Positions 1 to 7,872 of a stretch of DNA of 42,085 bases are shown piece after piece. The notes under the pieces are model-generated. The model was not told the origin of the DNA. It made no database searches and was given only the letters and a program-made list of their open reading frames with translations. The stretch is from positions 1 to 42,085 of the forward strand of contig CADCUI010000028.1 of assembly GCA_902805845.1 (NCBI GenBank), written 5' to 3'. This DNA is from an uncultured Nocardioidaceae bacterium (GTDB taxonomy: Bacteria; Actinomycetota; Actinomycetes; Propionibacteriales; Nocardioidaceae). Positions within the stretch are counted from its first letter, which is position 1. Each line of letters begins with the position of its first letter. Both the position numbers and the translations under genes were made by a program.

Positions 1-183
1 GAAAAAGCGCGTCGACGCTGTGCTCGTCGCCGTACGAACACCGCACCACCTCCGCGCCGGGCAGCGACGGAGCCCGGGCCGGGTCACGGACGAGCAGCCG
101 CAGCGGTACGCCGGCGCCGGAGAGCAGCCTGGCCGTGGTGCCGCCGATGTGGCCGGTGGCGCCGGTGACAGCGATCGTCGTCA
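1..183 (-). CDS. NmrA-like NAD(P)-binding protein, N-terminal fragment
   Basis: Only the first 61 codons lie in the window; the gene continues past the left edge. The visible protein opens with ITVTGATGHIGG-like residues (actual start MTTIAVTGATGHIGG), the GxxGxxG dinucleotide-binding loop of an atypical short-chain dehydrogenase, followed by a helix and LLVRDPAR, the second strand with an Arg that in NmrA/TMR-type proteins favours NADP(H). Proteins of this group are either redox sensors or NAD(P)H:quinone-type reductases; the fragment cannot separate these. It diverges from def, with about 140 bp between the two starts. The family call is good; the function is open. Confidence 0.75.
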
Positions 184-314
184 TGACGGCCGAACGCCCG
201 CCCCCGCGCCCCCATTCCGCCTCGTCCGACTGGGCGCGTGTCATGGCCCGCGGCCGATCGGACGAGGCGGTCACCCGAGCTCGGTGTCGTCGCCGTCGCA
301 GGTCGAGGCACTTC

Positions 315-320
315 TACGAT
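315..320 (+). promoter_or_regulatory. -10 box of leaderless def promoter
   Basis: TACGAT ends 7 nt before the ATG at 328, the spacing expected when transcription begins at the start codon. An in-frame ATG at 319 lies inside this box, so 328 is the more likely start. No convincing -35 hexamer is visible. Confidence 0.5.
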
Positions 321-327
321 GGTCGCC

Positions 328-939
328 ATGCCCGACTCCTCCCCTGGCTCCCCCCTGCCCGAGGGCGGCACGGTACGGCCGATCACCCGGTGGGGCGCCG
401 ACGTCATGCACCGGGTGCAGGAACCCGTGACGGAGTTCGACGAAGCGTTGGAGACGCTGGTCGCGGACATGGTCGCGACCATGTACGCCGCGGAGGGGGT
501 GGGTCTGGCCGCCTGCCAGATCGGCGTCGACCGCCAGGTGTTCGTCTTCGACTGTCCCGACGAGACGGGTACGTCGTACCGCGGCGTGGTCTGCAACCCG
601 GTGGTGTACCTGCCGGAGGGCAAGGAGCGGCGTCTCGACGACGATGACGAGGGCTGCCTGTCCTATCCCGGCGCGTTCGTGCCGTGTCCTCGGCCGGACT
701 TCGCGGAGGTCGTGGGCCAAGGGCTGGACGGGTCGGCGGTCCGCCACTCGGGGACGGGGCTGCTCGCCCGGTGCCTCCAGCACGAGAGCGACCACTGCCA
801 CGGGACCGTCTTCGGGGACCGGCTGCCACGGCGCGCGTTCAAGAAGCTGCAGAAGCAGCACGACGCCGCTGCGGCGGAGTTCCCGGAGGGGTGGCCGGCC
901 ACTGCCCCACCCGCCGAGTCGGCGCTTGTGCACGACTGA
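328..939 (+). CDS. def: peptide deformylase
   Basis: Removes the formyl group from the N-terminal methionine of new proteins, using a bound metal. All three family motifs are present: GVGLAACQ (residues 57-64), EGCLS with the metal-ligand Cys110, and HESDH (152-156) with the other two ligands and the catalytic Glu153. At 203 residues it is typical of actinobacterial type 1/3 deformylases. Start 328 is preferred because a -10 box lies 7 nt upstream and an ATG at 319 falls inside that box. The last residues (ESALVHD) are encoded by the first copy of intergenic repeat array 1, and the stop codon lies in the spacer after that copy, so the C-terminal tail is repeat-derived. No fmt gene is adjacent. 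Confidence 0.93.
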   Translation: MPDSSPGSPLPEGGTVRPITRWGADVMHRVQEPVTEFDEALETLVADMVATMYAAEGVGLAACQIGVDRQVFVFDCPDETGTSYRGVVCNPVVYLPEGKERRLDDDDEGCLSYPGAFVPCPRPDFAEVVGQGLDGSAVRHSGTGLLARCLQHESDHCHGTVFGDRLPRRAFKKLQKQHDAAAAEFPEGWPATAPPAESALVHD

Positions 940-1101
940 ACCCCGCCGAGTCGGCGCTTGTGCACGAGTGGAAACGGTCGAGTCGGCGCTTGTGCACGAC
1001 TGAACCCCGCCGAGTCGGCGCTTGTGCACGCTCCCGACCGGCGTGCCCGTGCGTTCACGCCGACTCGGCCCGGATATGGCGTGCACAAGCGCCGACTCGG
1101 C
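913..1101. repeat. 32-bp-period repeat array 1 (six copies, orientation switch)
   Basis: Six copies of a 22-bp element. Plus-oriented copies start at 913, 945, 977 and 1009, spaced exactly 32 bp apart; minus-oriented copies lie at 1048-1069 and 1080-1101, again 32 bp apart. The element is a core GCCGAGTCGGCG, then CTTG (type A) or TGAA/TGAT/CGAA-like (type B), then TGCACG or CGCACG. Here the four plus copies and the last minus copy are type A and the copy at 1048 is type B. Ten-bp spacers separate copies; two spacers (935-944 and 999-1008) are identical, which suggests tandem duplication. The array fills the gap between convergent def and the SpoU gene and overlaps the end of def. It may terminate transcription from both sides, but no function is shown. 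Confidence 0.9.
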
Positions 1102-1108
1102 GGGAGGG

Positions 1109-1918
1109 TCAGCGGGCGCGGGCGCGGGCGACGTAGCAGGCGACGGCCGTCGCAGCCGCCACGTTGAGGGAGTCGACGCCGGACACCATCGGGATCACGG
1201 CTCGGACGTCGGCCGACTCGAGCCAACGCTCGGACAGCCCATGCCCCTCCGTCCCCACGAGCAGTGCCACTCGCTCATGAGGAGCCACCGCGGTCTCGAT
1301 GTCGACCGCGTCGTCGGCCGGGGTCAGTGCAACGGTGGTGAACCCGGCGGAGGCGACATGAAGCGCCGCGTCGTACCAGTTGTCGAGCCGGGCGTACGGG
1401 ACGCTGAACACCGCACCCATGGCCACCTTCACCGAACGCCGGTAGAGCGGGTCCGCGCACCTCGGTGACAGCAGCAGCCCGTCGACGCCCAGCGCGGCCG
1501 CGGAGCGGAAGATCGCCCCGACGTTGGTGTGGTCGACGACGTCTTCCAGCACCACGACGGTCCTGGCGTCCCGCAGCACCGACGCCACGTCGGGCAGCGG
1601 CCTGCGGTGCAGCGAGGAGAGCGCGCCACGATGCACGTGGAAGCCGGTCACCTGCTCGGCGAGCTGCTCGTCGACGACGTAGCAGGGTGCCTCCGACGAA
1701 GCCAGCACGTCCTCGAGACCCTGCAGCCAGCGCCGGGCCATGAGGAACGACCGGGGTGAGAACCCGGCCTCCACCGCCCGGCGCACCACCTTCTCGCCCT
1801 CGGCGATGAACAGGCCCTCGGCAGCTTCCAGGTGCTTGCGCAACGACACGTCGCGCAGCTCCCGGTAGTCCGACAGCCGGGGGTCGGCCGCGTCGTCGAC
1901 GTCGACGAGGACCGCCAT
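1109..1918 (-). CDS. SpoU/TrmH-family RNA 2'-O-methyltransferase
   Basis: Predicted to transfer a methyl group from S-adenosylmethionine to a ribose 2'-OH of tRNA or rRNA. The 269-residue protein has an N-terminal substrate-binding region (about 1-105, with KHLEAAEGLFIAEGEKVVRR) and a C-terminal SPOUT domain with the three knot motifs: NVGAIFRSAAALG, LVGTEGHGLS and IPMVSGVDSLNVAAATAV. The Arg in NxGxxxR and the Asn in SLNV are the usual catalytic/SAM-site residues. The ATG overlaps the upstream cysG stop codon (TGATG at 1920-1916), which suggests translational coupling. The exact RNA target cannot be read from sequence. Confidence 0.9.
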   Translation of the reverse strand: MAVLVDVDDAADPRLSDYRELRDVSLRKHLEAAEGLFIAEGEKVVRRAVEAGFSPRSFLMARRWLQGLEDVLASSEAPCYVVDEQLAEQVTGFHVHRGALSSLHRRPLPDVASVLRDARTVVVLEDVVDHTNVGAIFRSAAALGVDGLLLSPRCADPLYRRSVKVAMGAVFSVPYARLDNWYDAALHVASAGFTTVALTPADDAVDIETAVAPHERVALLVGTEGHGLSERWLESADVRAVIPMVSGVDSLNVAAATAVACYVARARAR

Positions 1919-3150
1919 CAGACCTCCGAGGCCGCGTACCGCTCGGGGTTCGCGACCGCCACCACACCACCGATCACCACGATCGCGGGCGCCCTGACCT
2001 CCGCCGTCGCGCCGGCCTGGGACAGCTCCGCGAGCGTGGACCAGACGGTGCGCTGCGTGGGCATGCTGCCGTCGGACACCGCGGCGACCGGCGTACCTCC
2101 GGGACGTCCGCCCGCCACCAGCCGGGCCGCGATCGCCTGCAGGTTGTGGACGGCCATGAGCAGCACGACCGTGCCCCGCAGCCGCGCGACGGCGTCCCAC
2201 TCGACCAAGGAGTCCGGGTGGTCGGGCGGCAGATGTCCGGAGATCACGGTGAAGTCGTGGGCCACCCCCCGGTGCGTCACCGGGATGCCGACCAGCCCCG
2301 GCACGGAGATGGCGCTGGTCACTCCCGGTACGACGGTGCAGGGCACACCGGCCTCCGCGCACGCCGCCGCCTCCTCGTAGCCGCGACCGAAGACGAAGCT
2401 GTCCCCGCCCTTGAACCGCACCACGCGCTTGCCCTCGAGGGCCCGCTCCACGAGCACCCGGTTGATCTCCTCCTGCGCCGCCGCGCGCCCCCGGGGCAGC
2501 TTGGCGACGTCGACGAGCTCCACGTCCGGCGCCAGCTCGCCGAGCAGCTCACGGGGCGCGAGCCGGTCCGCGACCACGACGTCGGCGTCGGCGAGTGCAC
2601 GTCGGGCGGCCACGGTGATCAGCTCGGGATCCCCCGGCCCGCCGCCGACGAGCACGACGCCCGGCGTCTTGTCCGGCGTCCGCGTCGGGAGGGCGCCGTC
2701 GCGCAGGCCGTCGACGATCTGGTCACGGAGTGCGGCCGACCGCCGCGGCTCGCGGTTGCTGACGACCGCCACGGTGGCGCCGGCGTGCCGGCCGACCGCG
2801 GGGGTCCAGGCGGAGGCCTGGGAGGCGTCATCGCTGCGCACGCAGAAGATGCGTCGCTCCTCCGCCGTCCGGCCCACGAGCTCGTTCACCGCGGTCACGT
2901 CGGTCGCGGCGATGACGTACCACGCCTCGTCGAGGTCGGCGGGCTCGAACCCGCGTCGCGCCCAGCGAAGCTCCCCGCCGCTCGCCAGCCCCTCGATCGC
3001 CGGGGTCACCTCCGGGGACACCACGACGACGTCCGCCCTGGCGCTGAGGAGCCCAGGCACCCGCCGCTGTGCCACGTGCCCGCCGCCGACCACCACCACC
3101 CGGCGCCCCGCGAGCCGCAGCGCCACGGGGTACGGCGGGGCGTCGGTCAC
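1918..3150 (-). CDS. cobA: bifunctional precorrin-2 dehydrogenase / uroporphyrinogen-III C-methyltransferase
   Basis: A CysG-like fusion of 410 residues making sirohaem/corrinoid precursors. The N-terminal half is a Rossmann domain ([13 protein letters not shown] at about 18-30) that oxidises precorrin-2 and in CysG also inserts iron. The C-terminal half is the SAM-dependent methylase that turns uroporphyrinogen III into precorrin-2: [12 protein letters not shown] (about 168-179), [15 protein letters not shown] (about 243-257) and VVPGVTSA. It is shorter than E. coli CysG (457), the reduction being between the two halves. The chosen GTG has a CACAAT box 6 nt upstream; the reading frame stays open beyond it but with no likely start. 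Downstream coupling to a SpoU methyltransferase gives no functional link. It could equally be named cysG. Confidence 0.92.
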   Translation of the reverse strand: MTDAPPYPVALRLAGRRVVVVGGGHVAQRRVPGLLSARADVVVVSPEVTPAIEGLASGGELRWARRGFEPADLDEAWYVIAATDVTAVNELVGRTAEERRIFCVRSDDASQASAWTPAVGRHAGATVAVVSNREPRRSAALRDQIVDGLRDGALPTRTPDKTPGVVLVGGGPGDPELITVAARRALADADVVVADRLAPRELLGELAPDVELVDVAKLPRGRAAAQEEINRVLVERALEGKRVVRFKGGDSFVFGRGYEEAAACAEAGVPCTVVPGVTSAISVPGLVGIPVTHRGVAHDFTVISGHLPPDHPDSLVEWDAVARLRGTVVLLMAVHNLQAIAARLVAGGRPGGTPVAAVSDGSMPTQRTVWSTLAELSQAGATAEVRAPAIVVIGGVVAVANPERYAASEV

Positions 3151-3156
3151 AAGTTC

Positions 3157-3162
3157 ATTGTG
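3157..3162 (-). promoter_or_regulatory. -10 box of leaderless cobA promoter
   Basis: On the minus strand CACAAT lies 6 nt before the GTG at 3150. The same box and spacing are found at sufR (32419-32424). Confidence 0.4.
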
Positions 3163-3245
3163 GGCGGCAGCAGGTCCCCACCTGGACCGCGACCACCCTC
3201 CGGAATAGGGTCGACCGTCGTCAAACCCTTGGTAAGGAGTGCCCC

Positions 3246-3782
3246 ATGTCCTCACCCCTCGACCGCCCGGTCGCCCCGGACCCCTACGAGCTGCTGCCTG
3301 CCTTGCCTTCCTTCCAGGTCACCAGCGACGACATCGACCACGGGGAGCGGCTCAAGGACGACCACGTGGCGTCGAAGGGCGACGTCTCCCCCCAGCTGAG
3401 CTGGTCGGGGTTTCCCGAGGACACCAAGAGCTTCGTCGTCACCTGTTTCGACCCGGACGCACCGACCCCGTCGGGCTTCTGGCACTGGGTCGTGGTCGAC
3501 ATCCCGGCAGGCGTGACGTCTCTGGAGGTCGATGCGGGCGCCGAGGGCGGCGCCAACCTTCCCGAGGGCGCCTTCATGTGCCGCAACGACGGTGGCTCCA
3601 AGGCGTTCATGGGCGCCGCGCCGCCGGAGGGCGACCAGGAGCACCGCTACATCTTCGCGGTGCATGCGGTGCGCGAGGAGAAGCTGGGGGTCGACTCGGA
3701 CGCGACCCCGGCGGTGGTGTCGTTCAACCTGGCGTTCCAGTCGTCCGCCCGGGCGATCATCCACGGCACCTACCAGCACTAG
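3246..3782 (+). CDS. YbhB/YbcL-family (PEBP) protein
   Basis: A 178-residue phosphatidylethanolamine-binding-protein fold. Recognisable family signatures are [19 protein letters not shown] (ligand-pocket DPDAP and the His of xHW) at about 62-80, and the conserved [20 protein letters not shown]. Bacterial YbhB/YbcL proteins have no settled function; kinase-inhibitor or small-molecule binding roles have been proposed. There is no signal peptide, so it is cytoplasmic. A clean AAGGAG (3234-3239) sits 6 nt before the ATG, which fixes the start and contrasts with the many leaderless genes nearby. Its TAG stop overlaps the TAG of the convergent NUDIX gene through a shared CTAG. Confidence 0.9.
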   Translation: MSSPLDRPVAPDPYELLPALPSFQVTSDDIDHGERLKDDHVASKGDVSPQLSWSGFPEDTKSFVVTCFDPDAPTPSGFWHWVVVDIPAGVTSLEVDAGAEGGANLPEGAFMCRNDGGSKAFMGAAPPEGDQEHRYIFAVHAVREEKLGVDSDATPAVVSFNLAFQSSARAIIHGTYQH

Positions 3783-4276
3783 GGACGGGTCGGCGAGCCC
3801 TCGACCAGCCTCCGGTAGGTCGCCGAGCCGAGGAACCGCGGCAGGAAGTGCGCCGTCGCCTCCGCCACGTCCAGCTCTCCGAGCCGGGCCGGGTCGACGT
3901 ACACGATCTGTCGGCCCTCGCCGCAGACGATGTCGGCGTCGGTGAGGTCCGCCCGACCGACCCAGATCTGCCAGTGGGTCCGCAGCTCGGGCGACTCCTT
4001 GGCCTCCGGGGTGTCGTGGCCGTCGTACCAGATCTCGAGCACACCGTCGTCGAGCTCCAGCCCCGTCTCCTCCCGCAGCTCGCGGCGCACGGCGAGCGGC
4101 CACTCCTCGCCGGCGTCGACGTGGCCGCCGACGATGCCCCACTGGTTGGCGGCCACCGGGGCGTGCTCGTCGCGCTCCTGCAGCAGCACCCAGCCGCGGG
4201 CGTCGACGAGGAAGACGCCGACCACGTCGCACGACCGCTGGGCGCAGGGCAGCAGGTGGTGCGGGTCCTGGATCAC
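3779..4276 (-). CDS. NUDIX hydrolase
   Basis: Hydrolyses a nucleoside diphosphate linked to another group; the substrate is unknown. The complete Nudix box runs from about residue 51 to 73 (GHVDAGE, then RELREETGL), matching G-x5-E-x7-RE-U-x-EE-x-G-U. The protein is 165 residues from a GTG start. That start is chosen because TATCGT lies 7 nt upstream on the minus strand. It diverges from the alpha/beta hydrolase at 4298; the two start codons are only about 21 bp apart and the two -10 boxes overlap. The stop codon shares CTAG with that of the convergent PEBP gene, leaving no room for a terminator between them. Confidence 0.9.
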   Translation of the reverse strand: MIQDPHHLLPCAQRSCDVVGVFLVDARGWVLLQERDEHAPVAANQWGIVGGHVDAGEEWPLAVRRELREETGLELDDGVLEIWYDGHDTPEAKESPELRTHWQIWVGRADLTDADIVCGEGRQIVYVDPARLGELDVAEATAHFLPRFLGSATYRRLVEGSPTRP

Positions 4277-4283
4277 CCGGCGA

Positions 4284-4291
4284 ACGATAAT
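4284..4291. promoter_or_regulatory. overlapping divergent -10 boxes (NUDIX / hydrolase)
   Basis: On the plus strand GATAAT (4286-4291) lies 6 nt before ATG 4298. On the minus strand TATCGT (4289-4284) lies 7 nt before GTG 4276. The boxes overlap by 4 bp within the palindrome CGATAATCG (4285-4293). Both genes would be leaderless, and polymerase could not occupy both promoters at once. Confidence 0.5.
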
Positions 4292-4297
4292 CGCCCC

Positions 4298-5308
4298 ATG
4301 CCGTCCGCATCCGTCGTCGACATCCTCGGGGAGCCGTACCGCGCCGAGACCCTCGAGCTGCCGGCCGACGAGGAGGGCGAGGTCGTCGCGACGCTGGTGA
4401 GCCGGCGGGCCGCCGCCCCCACCGGCAAGGCGGTGCTGCACGTCCACGGGTTCTGCGACTACTTCTTCCAGACCGTGGCCGCCGACTTCTGGGTCGCGCG
4501 GGGATACGACTTCTACGCGATCGACCTCCGCAAGTACGGGCGGTCGCTCCGCCCCCACCAGACCCCGAACTTCGCCCAGGACCTCGCGGAGTACTTCCCC
4601 GAGCTCGAGCTCGCGCGCCAGATCATCACCGAGCGGGACGGCCACGGCCACCTCGTGCTCAGCGGCCACTCGACCGGCGCCCTCATCGGCTCCCTGTGGC
4701 TCGACGCGCAGCAGGTACCGGTCCGTGCAGTGGTCCTCAACTCGCCGTGGCTGGACCTCAACGGATCGTTCTGGCTGCGTACGGCGGGAACGAGGGCGAT
4801 CGACCAGGTCGGCGCCCGTCGGCCCTACCAGGCGATCCGGCGCACCGTCACCGGGTTGTACGGCCGGAGCCTCCACCGCGACCACGACGGAGAATGGGAC
4901 TTCGACACGGCGTGGAAGCCGCTGGACAGCTGGCCGGTGTTCGCCGGCTGGCTCCGGGCGATCCGCCGCGGTCACGCCGCCGTGCACCGCGGTCTCCGCA
5001 TCGACGTACCCATGCTGGTGCTGATGTCGGCGCACAGCGTCCGGCCCCGGACGTGGGAGCCCGCCGTCGACAGCAGCGACATCGTCCTGGACGCCACGCT
5101 CATGGCGCGCTGGGTCCACAAGCTGTCACGCCACGTCACGCTGGTGCGGATCGACGGCGCGCTGCACGACGTGACGCTGTCGCGGGAGCCCGCGAGACGC
5201 GCGGTCTTCGAGGAGCTCTCCCGCTGGCTGGACGCCTACGTCGACGCGGAGATCGCCCAGAGCGGCGGCACGGGCGGCGGCACGGGCGGCTCCGGGGAGG
5301 TGCCGTGA
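4298..5308 (+). CDS. alpha/beta hydrolase (serine aminopeptidase S33-like)
   Basis: A 336-residue soluble hydrolase resembling monoacylglycerol-lipase/lysophospholipase-type enzymes. The nucleophile elbow is GHSTGA with Ser125; HVHGFCDYF (about 48-56) forms the oxyanion region; the likely catalytic His is H290 in GALHDVT, with an acid between (region SSDIVLD). The C-terminus carries a short Gly/Ser/Thr-rich tail (GGTGGGTGGSG), probably a flexible end. The ATG is fixed by a GATAAT box 6 nt upstream. The stop overlaps the GTG start of the following VOC gene by 4 nt, with a GGGGAGG ribosome site just before, so the two form an operon. The physiological ester or amide substrate is unknown. Confidence 0.88.
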   Translation: MPSASVVDILGEPYRAETLELPADEEGEVVATLVSRRAAAPTGKAVLHVHGFCDYFFQTVAADFWVARGYDFYAIDLRKYGRSLRPHQTPNFAQDLAEYFPELELARQIITERDGHGHLVLSGHSTGALIGSLWLDAQQVPVRAVVLNSPWLDLNGSFWLRTAGTRAIDQVGARRPYQAIRRTVTGLYGRSLHRDHDGEWDFDTAWKPLDSWPVFAGWLRAIRRGHAAVHRGLRIDVPMLVLMSAHSVRPRTWEPAVDSSDIVLDATLMARWVHKLSRHVTLVRIDGALHDVTLSREPARRAVFEELSRWLDAYVDAEIAQSGGTGGGTGGSGEVP

Positions 5309-5694
5309 GCCCCAAGGACGACGGCCGGCCCGTCGGGTGGATCCGCGAGATCGTCCTCAACGCCCGCCGGCCGGCGGAGCTGGCCCGGTTCTGGGCGGCG
5401 CTGCTGGGTGGCAGCCCGACCACGTGGTACGACGGCTGGGTGACCCTCGAGCCGCCGCCCCACGGTCAGCGGTTGTCGTTCCAGTACGACCCGGACCCGG
5501 CCCCGGCCGGCGCGTCGGCGCACTTCGACGTCCTCGTCACCGACCTGGAGCGGGCGCACGAGCGGGTGCAGCGGCTCGGCGGGCAGTTCCACGAGGAGAG
5601 GTGGTCACCGCGGCCCGGACCCGCCGGGGAGGCCGTTCCGTGGCGGGTGTACTCGGACCCGGAAGGTCACCGCTTCTGCCTCGTCCTCCGCTGA
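5305..5694 (+). CDS. VOC-family (glyoxalase-like) protein
   Basis: A 129-residue, single-domain vicinal-oxygen-chelate protein. The beta-alpha-beta-beta-beta pattern is visible: IREIVLNARRPAELARFWAALLGG at the start, then the paired HFDVLVTDLERAHERVQRLGG, ending in YSDPEGHRFCLVLR, the typical last strand with a metal-ligand Glu/His position. Many actinobacterial members of this glyoxalase-like group have unknown substrates and some have lost metal binding. The GTG start overlaps the hydrolase stop (GTGA at 5305-5308). Repeat array 2 begins 8 bp after its stop. Confidence 0.85.
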   Translation: MSPKDDGRPVGWIREIVLNARRPAELARFWAALLGGSPTTWYDGWVTLEPPPHGQRLSFQYDPDPAPAGASAHFDVLVTDLERAHERVQRLGGQFHEERWSPRPGPAGEAVPWRVYSDPEGHRFCLVLR

Positions 5695-5701
5695 CACCCC
5701 C

Positions 5702-5879
5702 GCCGAGTCGGCGTGAACGCACGCAGAACCCCTGCCGAGTCGGCGTGAATGCACACGCCGGGCGTGCACAAGCGCCGACTCGGCGGCATTCAGCGTGCAC
5801 AAGCGCCGACTCGGCGGGTTTCCGGCGTGCACAAGCGCCGACTCGGCGGGTTTCCGGCGTGCACAAGCGCCGACTCGGC
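5702..5879. repeat. 32-bp-period repeat array 2 (six copies, orientation switch)
   Basis: Two plus-oriented copies of type B (5702-5723, 5734-5755) are followed, after a 7-nt junction, by four minus-oriented copies of type A (5763-5784, 5794-5815, 5826-5847, 5858-5879). Start-to-start distances are 32, 29 (the switch), 31, 32 and 32 bp. The last two spacers are identical (GGGTTTCCGG), which indicates a recent duplication of one 32-bp unit. The innermost pair can form a 12-bp outer stem from the two GCCGAGTCGGCG cores. The array lies between convergent genes: 8 bp after the VOC stop and 4 bp before the TauE stop. Confidence 0.9.
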
Positions 5880-5882
5880 GGG

Positions 5883-6644
5883 TCAGCGGAGGAGGAAGAC
5901 GGCGAGGGCGACGAGGCCGACGGTGATGATCGCCGCGCGCAGGAGGACGGGGGGCAGCCGGCGTCCGACCCTCGCGCCTGCCACGGCCCCGATGATGGAG
6001 CCCCCCGCGATCAGCGCCACGATGACCCAGTCGACCTCCGCGACCAGGATGAACACGACCGCCGCCACGGCGTTGACCACGGAGGCCAGCACGTTCTTCA
6101 GCGCGTTGTCGCGGTGCAGGGAGTCCGCCGTCCCCGCCCCCAGCACCGCCATCAGGAGGATCCCCTGGGCGGCGCCGAAGTAGCCGCCGTACACCCCCAG
6201 CACTGCCACCCCCGGCCACAGCCACCCCGCGTCCGACCGAGCGGTCGTCGCGTGCTCGGCCGCCGCCTCGACCCGCCGGTTGATCAACGGCTGCAGCGCG
6301 ACGAGCAGCACGCCCAGGCCGACGAGCACGGGCACGACGGTCCGGAACGCCGAGGAGGGCAGCACCAGCAGCAGCACGGCCCCCGCGACACCGCCGAGGA
6401 GCGAGGCGGAGCCCAGGCGTACGGCGCGGCCGCGCTGGCCGGCAAGCTCACGCCGCCACCCGATCGCTCCACTCAGCCCGCCGGGCACCAGCCCGATGTT
6501 GTTCGAGACGTTGGCCGTGACCGGTGGCACCCCGAACGCCAGCAGGGTCGGGAACGTGATGAGCGTTCCCGACCCTGCCACCGCGTTGATGAACCCGGCC
6601 GCGACGCCCGCGAGGGCGATCGCGGCAAGCTCCCACGGACTCAC
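5883..6644 (-). CDS. TauE/SafE-family membrane permease
   Basis: A 253-residue integral membrane protein of the sulfite exporter TauE/SafE family (DUF81). It has about eight hydrophobic segments in two homologous halves; the family hallmark AGFINAVAGSGTLITFPTLLAFGVPPVTANVSN-type region is near the N-terminus and its partner, VYGGYFGAAQGILLMAVLG followed by NALKNVLASVVN, lies in the second half. Members move sulfite, sulfoacetate or other organic anions; the substrate here is unknown. The GTG start overlaps the TGA of the upstream SPFH gene by 4 nt (GTGA at 6644-6641), so it is probably translated from the NfeD-SPFH message. Confidence 0.88.
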   Translation of the reverse strand: MSPWELAAIALAGVAAGFINAVAGSGTLITFPTLLAFGVPPVTANVSNNIGLVPGGLSGAIGWRRELAGQRGRAVRLGSASLLGGVAGAVLLLVLPSSAFRTVVPVLVGLGVLLVALQPLINRRVEAAAEHATTARSDAGWLWPGVAVLGVYGGYFGAAQGILLMAVLGAGTADSLHRDNALKNVLASVVNAVAAVVFILVAEVDWVIVALIAGGSIIGAVAGARVGRRLPPVLLRAAIITVGLVALAVFLLR

Positions 6645-7846
6645 GTCGTGGAAGAAGGTTCCTGCGTGGAGTCCGAAGCCTGCGAGGTGGCTGAGGACGC
6701 CGTGACTGCCGCGGGCCCAGCGGCCGACGAACCGGACGACTCCAGCACGTTCGTCGACGTCGACGCCTCCACCCCGCCGCCACCGCTGCGCGACGGCAGC
6801 GCAGCCTGCTGCGCCGCCGCGATCGCGTCCTGCGCCGCAGAACGGGCCTGCGACAAGGACTCGTCGGAGGCGTCGAGCCTGCTGACCGGCTCCCCCATGT
6901 CGACGCGCTTGCGGGGCCCGTCGTTCTCCTGCGGGATGCCGGGGATCTGGCCGATCGAGGAGCCGAGCCCCTCGAGCGCCCGACCGATCTCCGAAGGCAC
7001 GATCCACACCTTGTTGGCGTCGCCCTCGGCGATCTTCGGCAGCATCTGGAGGTACTGGTAGGCCAGCAGCGACTGGTCCGGCTGCCCGTCGTGGATCGCC
7101 TGGAACACGGTCTGGATCGCCTGGCCCTCGCCCTGCGCTCGGAGGATGCGAGCCTGACGTTCGGCCTCGGCGGCCAGGATCTGGGCCTCCCGCTGACCCT
7201 CAGCGGTCAGGATCGCGGACTGCTTGTTGCCCTCGGCGGTGAGGATCGCCGACTGCCGCTGACCCTCCGCGGACAGCACCACCGCGCGCTTGTCGCGGTC
7301 GGCGCGCATCTGCTTCTCCATGGCGTCCTTGATCGACGGCGGCGGGTCGATGCCCTTGATCTCGACGCGGTTGACGCGGATGCCCCACTTGCCTGTCGCC
7401 TCGTCCAGGACCGTGCGGAGCCCGGCGTTGATGTCCTCGCGGCTCGTGAGCGTCTGCTCGAGGTCCATGCCACCGACGATGTTGCGCAGCGTGGTCATCG
7501 TGAGCTGCTCGACGGCCTGGATGTAGTTCGCGATCTCGTACGTCGCCGACACGGCGTTGGTCACCTGGAAGTAGATGACGGTGTCGATCGACACCACCAG
7601 GTTGTCCTCGGTGATCACCGGCTGCGGCGGGAACGAGACGACCTGCTCGCGCAGGTCGATCATGTAGCGCACCTTGTCCACGAACGGCACGACGACGTTG
7701 AGCCCCGCGGGCAGCGTCGACTTGTACTTGCCGAAGCGCTCCACGATGCCGGCCCTCGCCTGCGGCACGATGCGCACCGTCTTGGCCAGCGCGAGCACGA
7801 CGAGCAGCAGCACCAGACCTAGGACGACTGCCAGTACCTCACCCAT
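6641..7846 (-). CDS. SPFH/Band-7 (stomatin-like, paraslipin) membrane protein
   Basis: A 401-residue stomatin/QmcA-type protein that assembles into membrane microdomain scaffolds. Residues 2-20 form a single hydrophobic anchor. The SPFH domain follows (about 22-185; IVPQARAGIVERFGKY, then VVSIDTVIYFQV and RTVLDEATGKWGIRVNRVEI). Next is a helical region with a striking 11-residue repeat (about 193-241; AEGxxQxxILx four times), a hendecad coiled coil. The last 90 residues are low-complexity Ser/Ala/Thr-rich and probably disordered. NfeD lies directly upstream, the well-known stomatin/NfeD operon pairing, and a TauE/SafE permease is coupled downstream. A GAGAGG ribosome site precedes the ATG. 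Confidence 0.92.
   Translation of the reverse strand: MGEVLAVVLGLVLLLVVLALAKTVRIVPQARAGIVERFGKYKSTLPAGLNVVVPFVDKVRYMIDLREQVVSFPPQPVITEDNLVVSIDTVIYFQVTNAVSATYEIANYIQAVEQLTMTTLRNIVGGMDLEQTLTSREDINAGLRTVLDEATGKWGIRVNRVEIKGIDPPPSIKDAMEKQMRADRDKRAVVLSAEGQRQSAILTAEGNKQSAILTAEGQREAQILAAEAERQARILRAQGEGQAIQTVFQAIHDGQPDQSLLAYQYLQMLPKIAEGDANKVWIVPSEIGRALEGLGSSIGQIPGIPQENDGPRKRVDMGEPVSRLDASDESLSQARSAAQDAIAAAQQAALPSRSGGGGVEASTSTNVLESSGSSAAGPAAVTASSATSQASDSTQEPSSTT
7124..7270 (-). repeat. 33-bp coding repeat (hendecad coiled coil) in SPFH gene
   Basis: Four to five consecutive 33-bp units encode the 11-residue pattern AEG-x-x-Q-x-x-IL-x. The first units are nearly identical at protein level (AEGQRQSAILT, AEGNKQSAILT) and later ones drift. 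Eleven-residue periodicity is usual for right-handed coiled coils of SPFH proteins. Confidence 0.8.
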
Positions 7847-7872
7847 TCGATTTCCTCTCTCTTCGTCGTCCG

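Noticed and set aside
913-1101. CRISPR array
   Set aside because: Repeat units of 22 bp with 10-bp spacers are too short, spacers recur, orientation flips inside the array, and no cas gene is present. The same applies to 5702-5879 and 32466-32708.
958-1167. Small open frames made of repeated RVGACAR / ESALVHD / VHKRRLGG peptides
   Set aside because: They arise from translating the 22-bp repeat in different frames and have no start signals or family resemblance. Similar frames occur in the other two arrays.
4316-5119. Minus-strand open frame extending the NUDIX gene across the hydrolase
   Set aside because: Codon pattern and motifs support the plus-strand hydrolase. The NUDIX protein starts at 4276 by its -10 box and family length.
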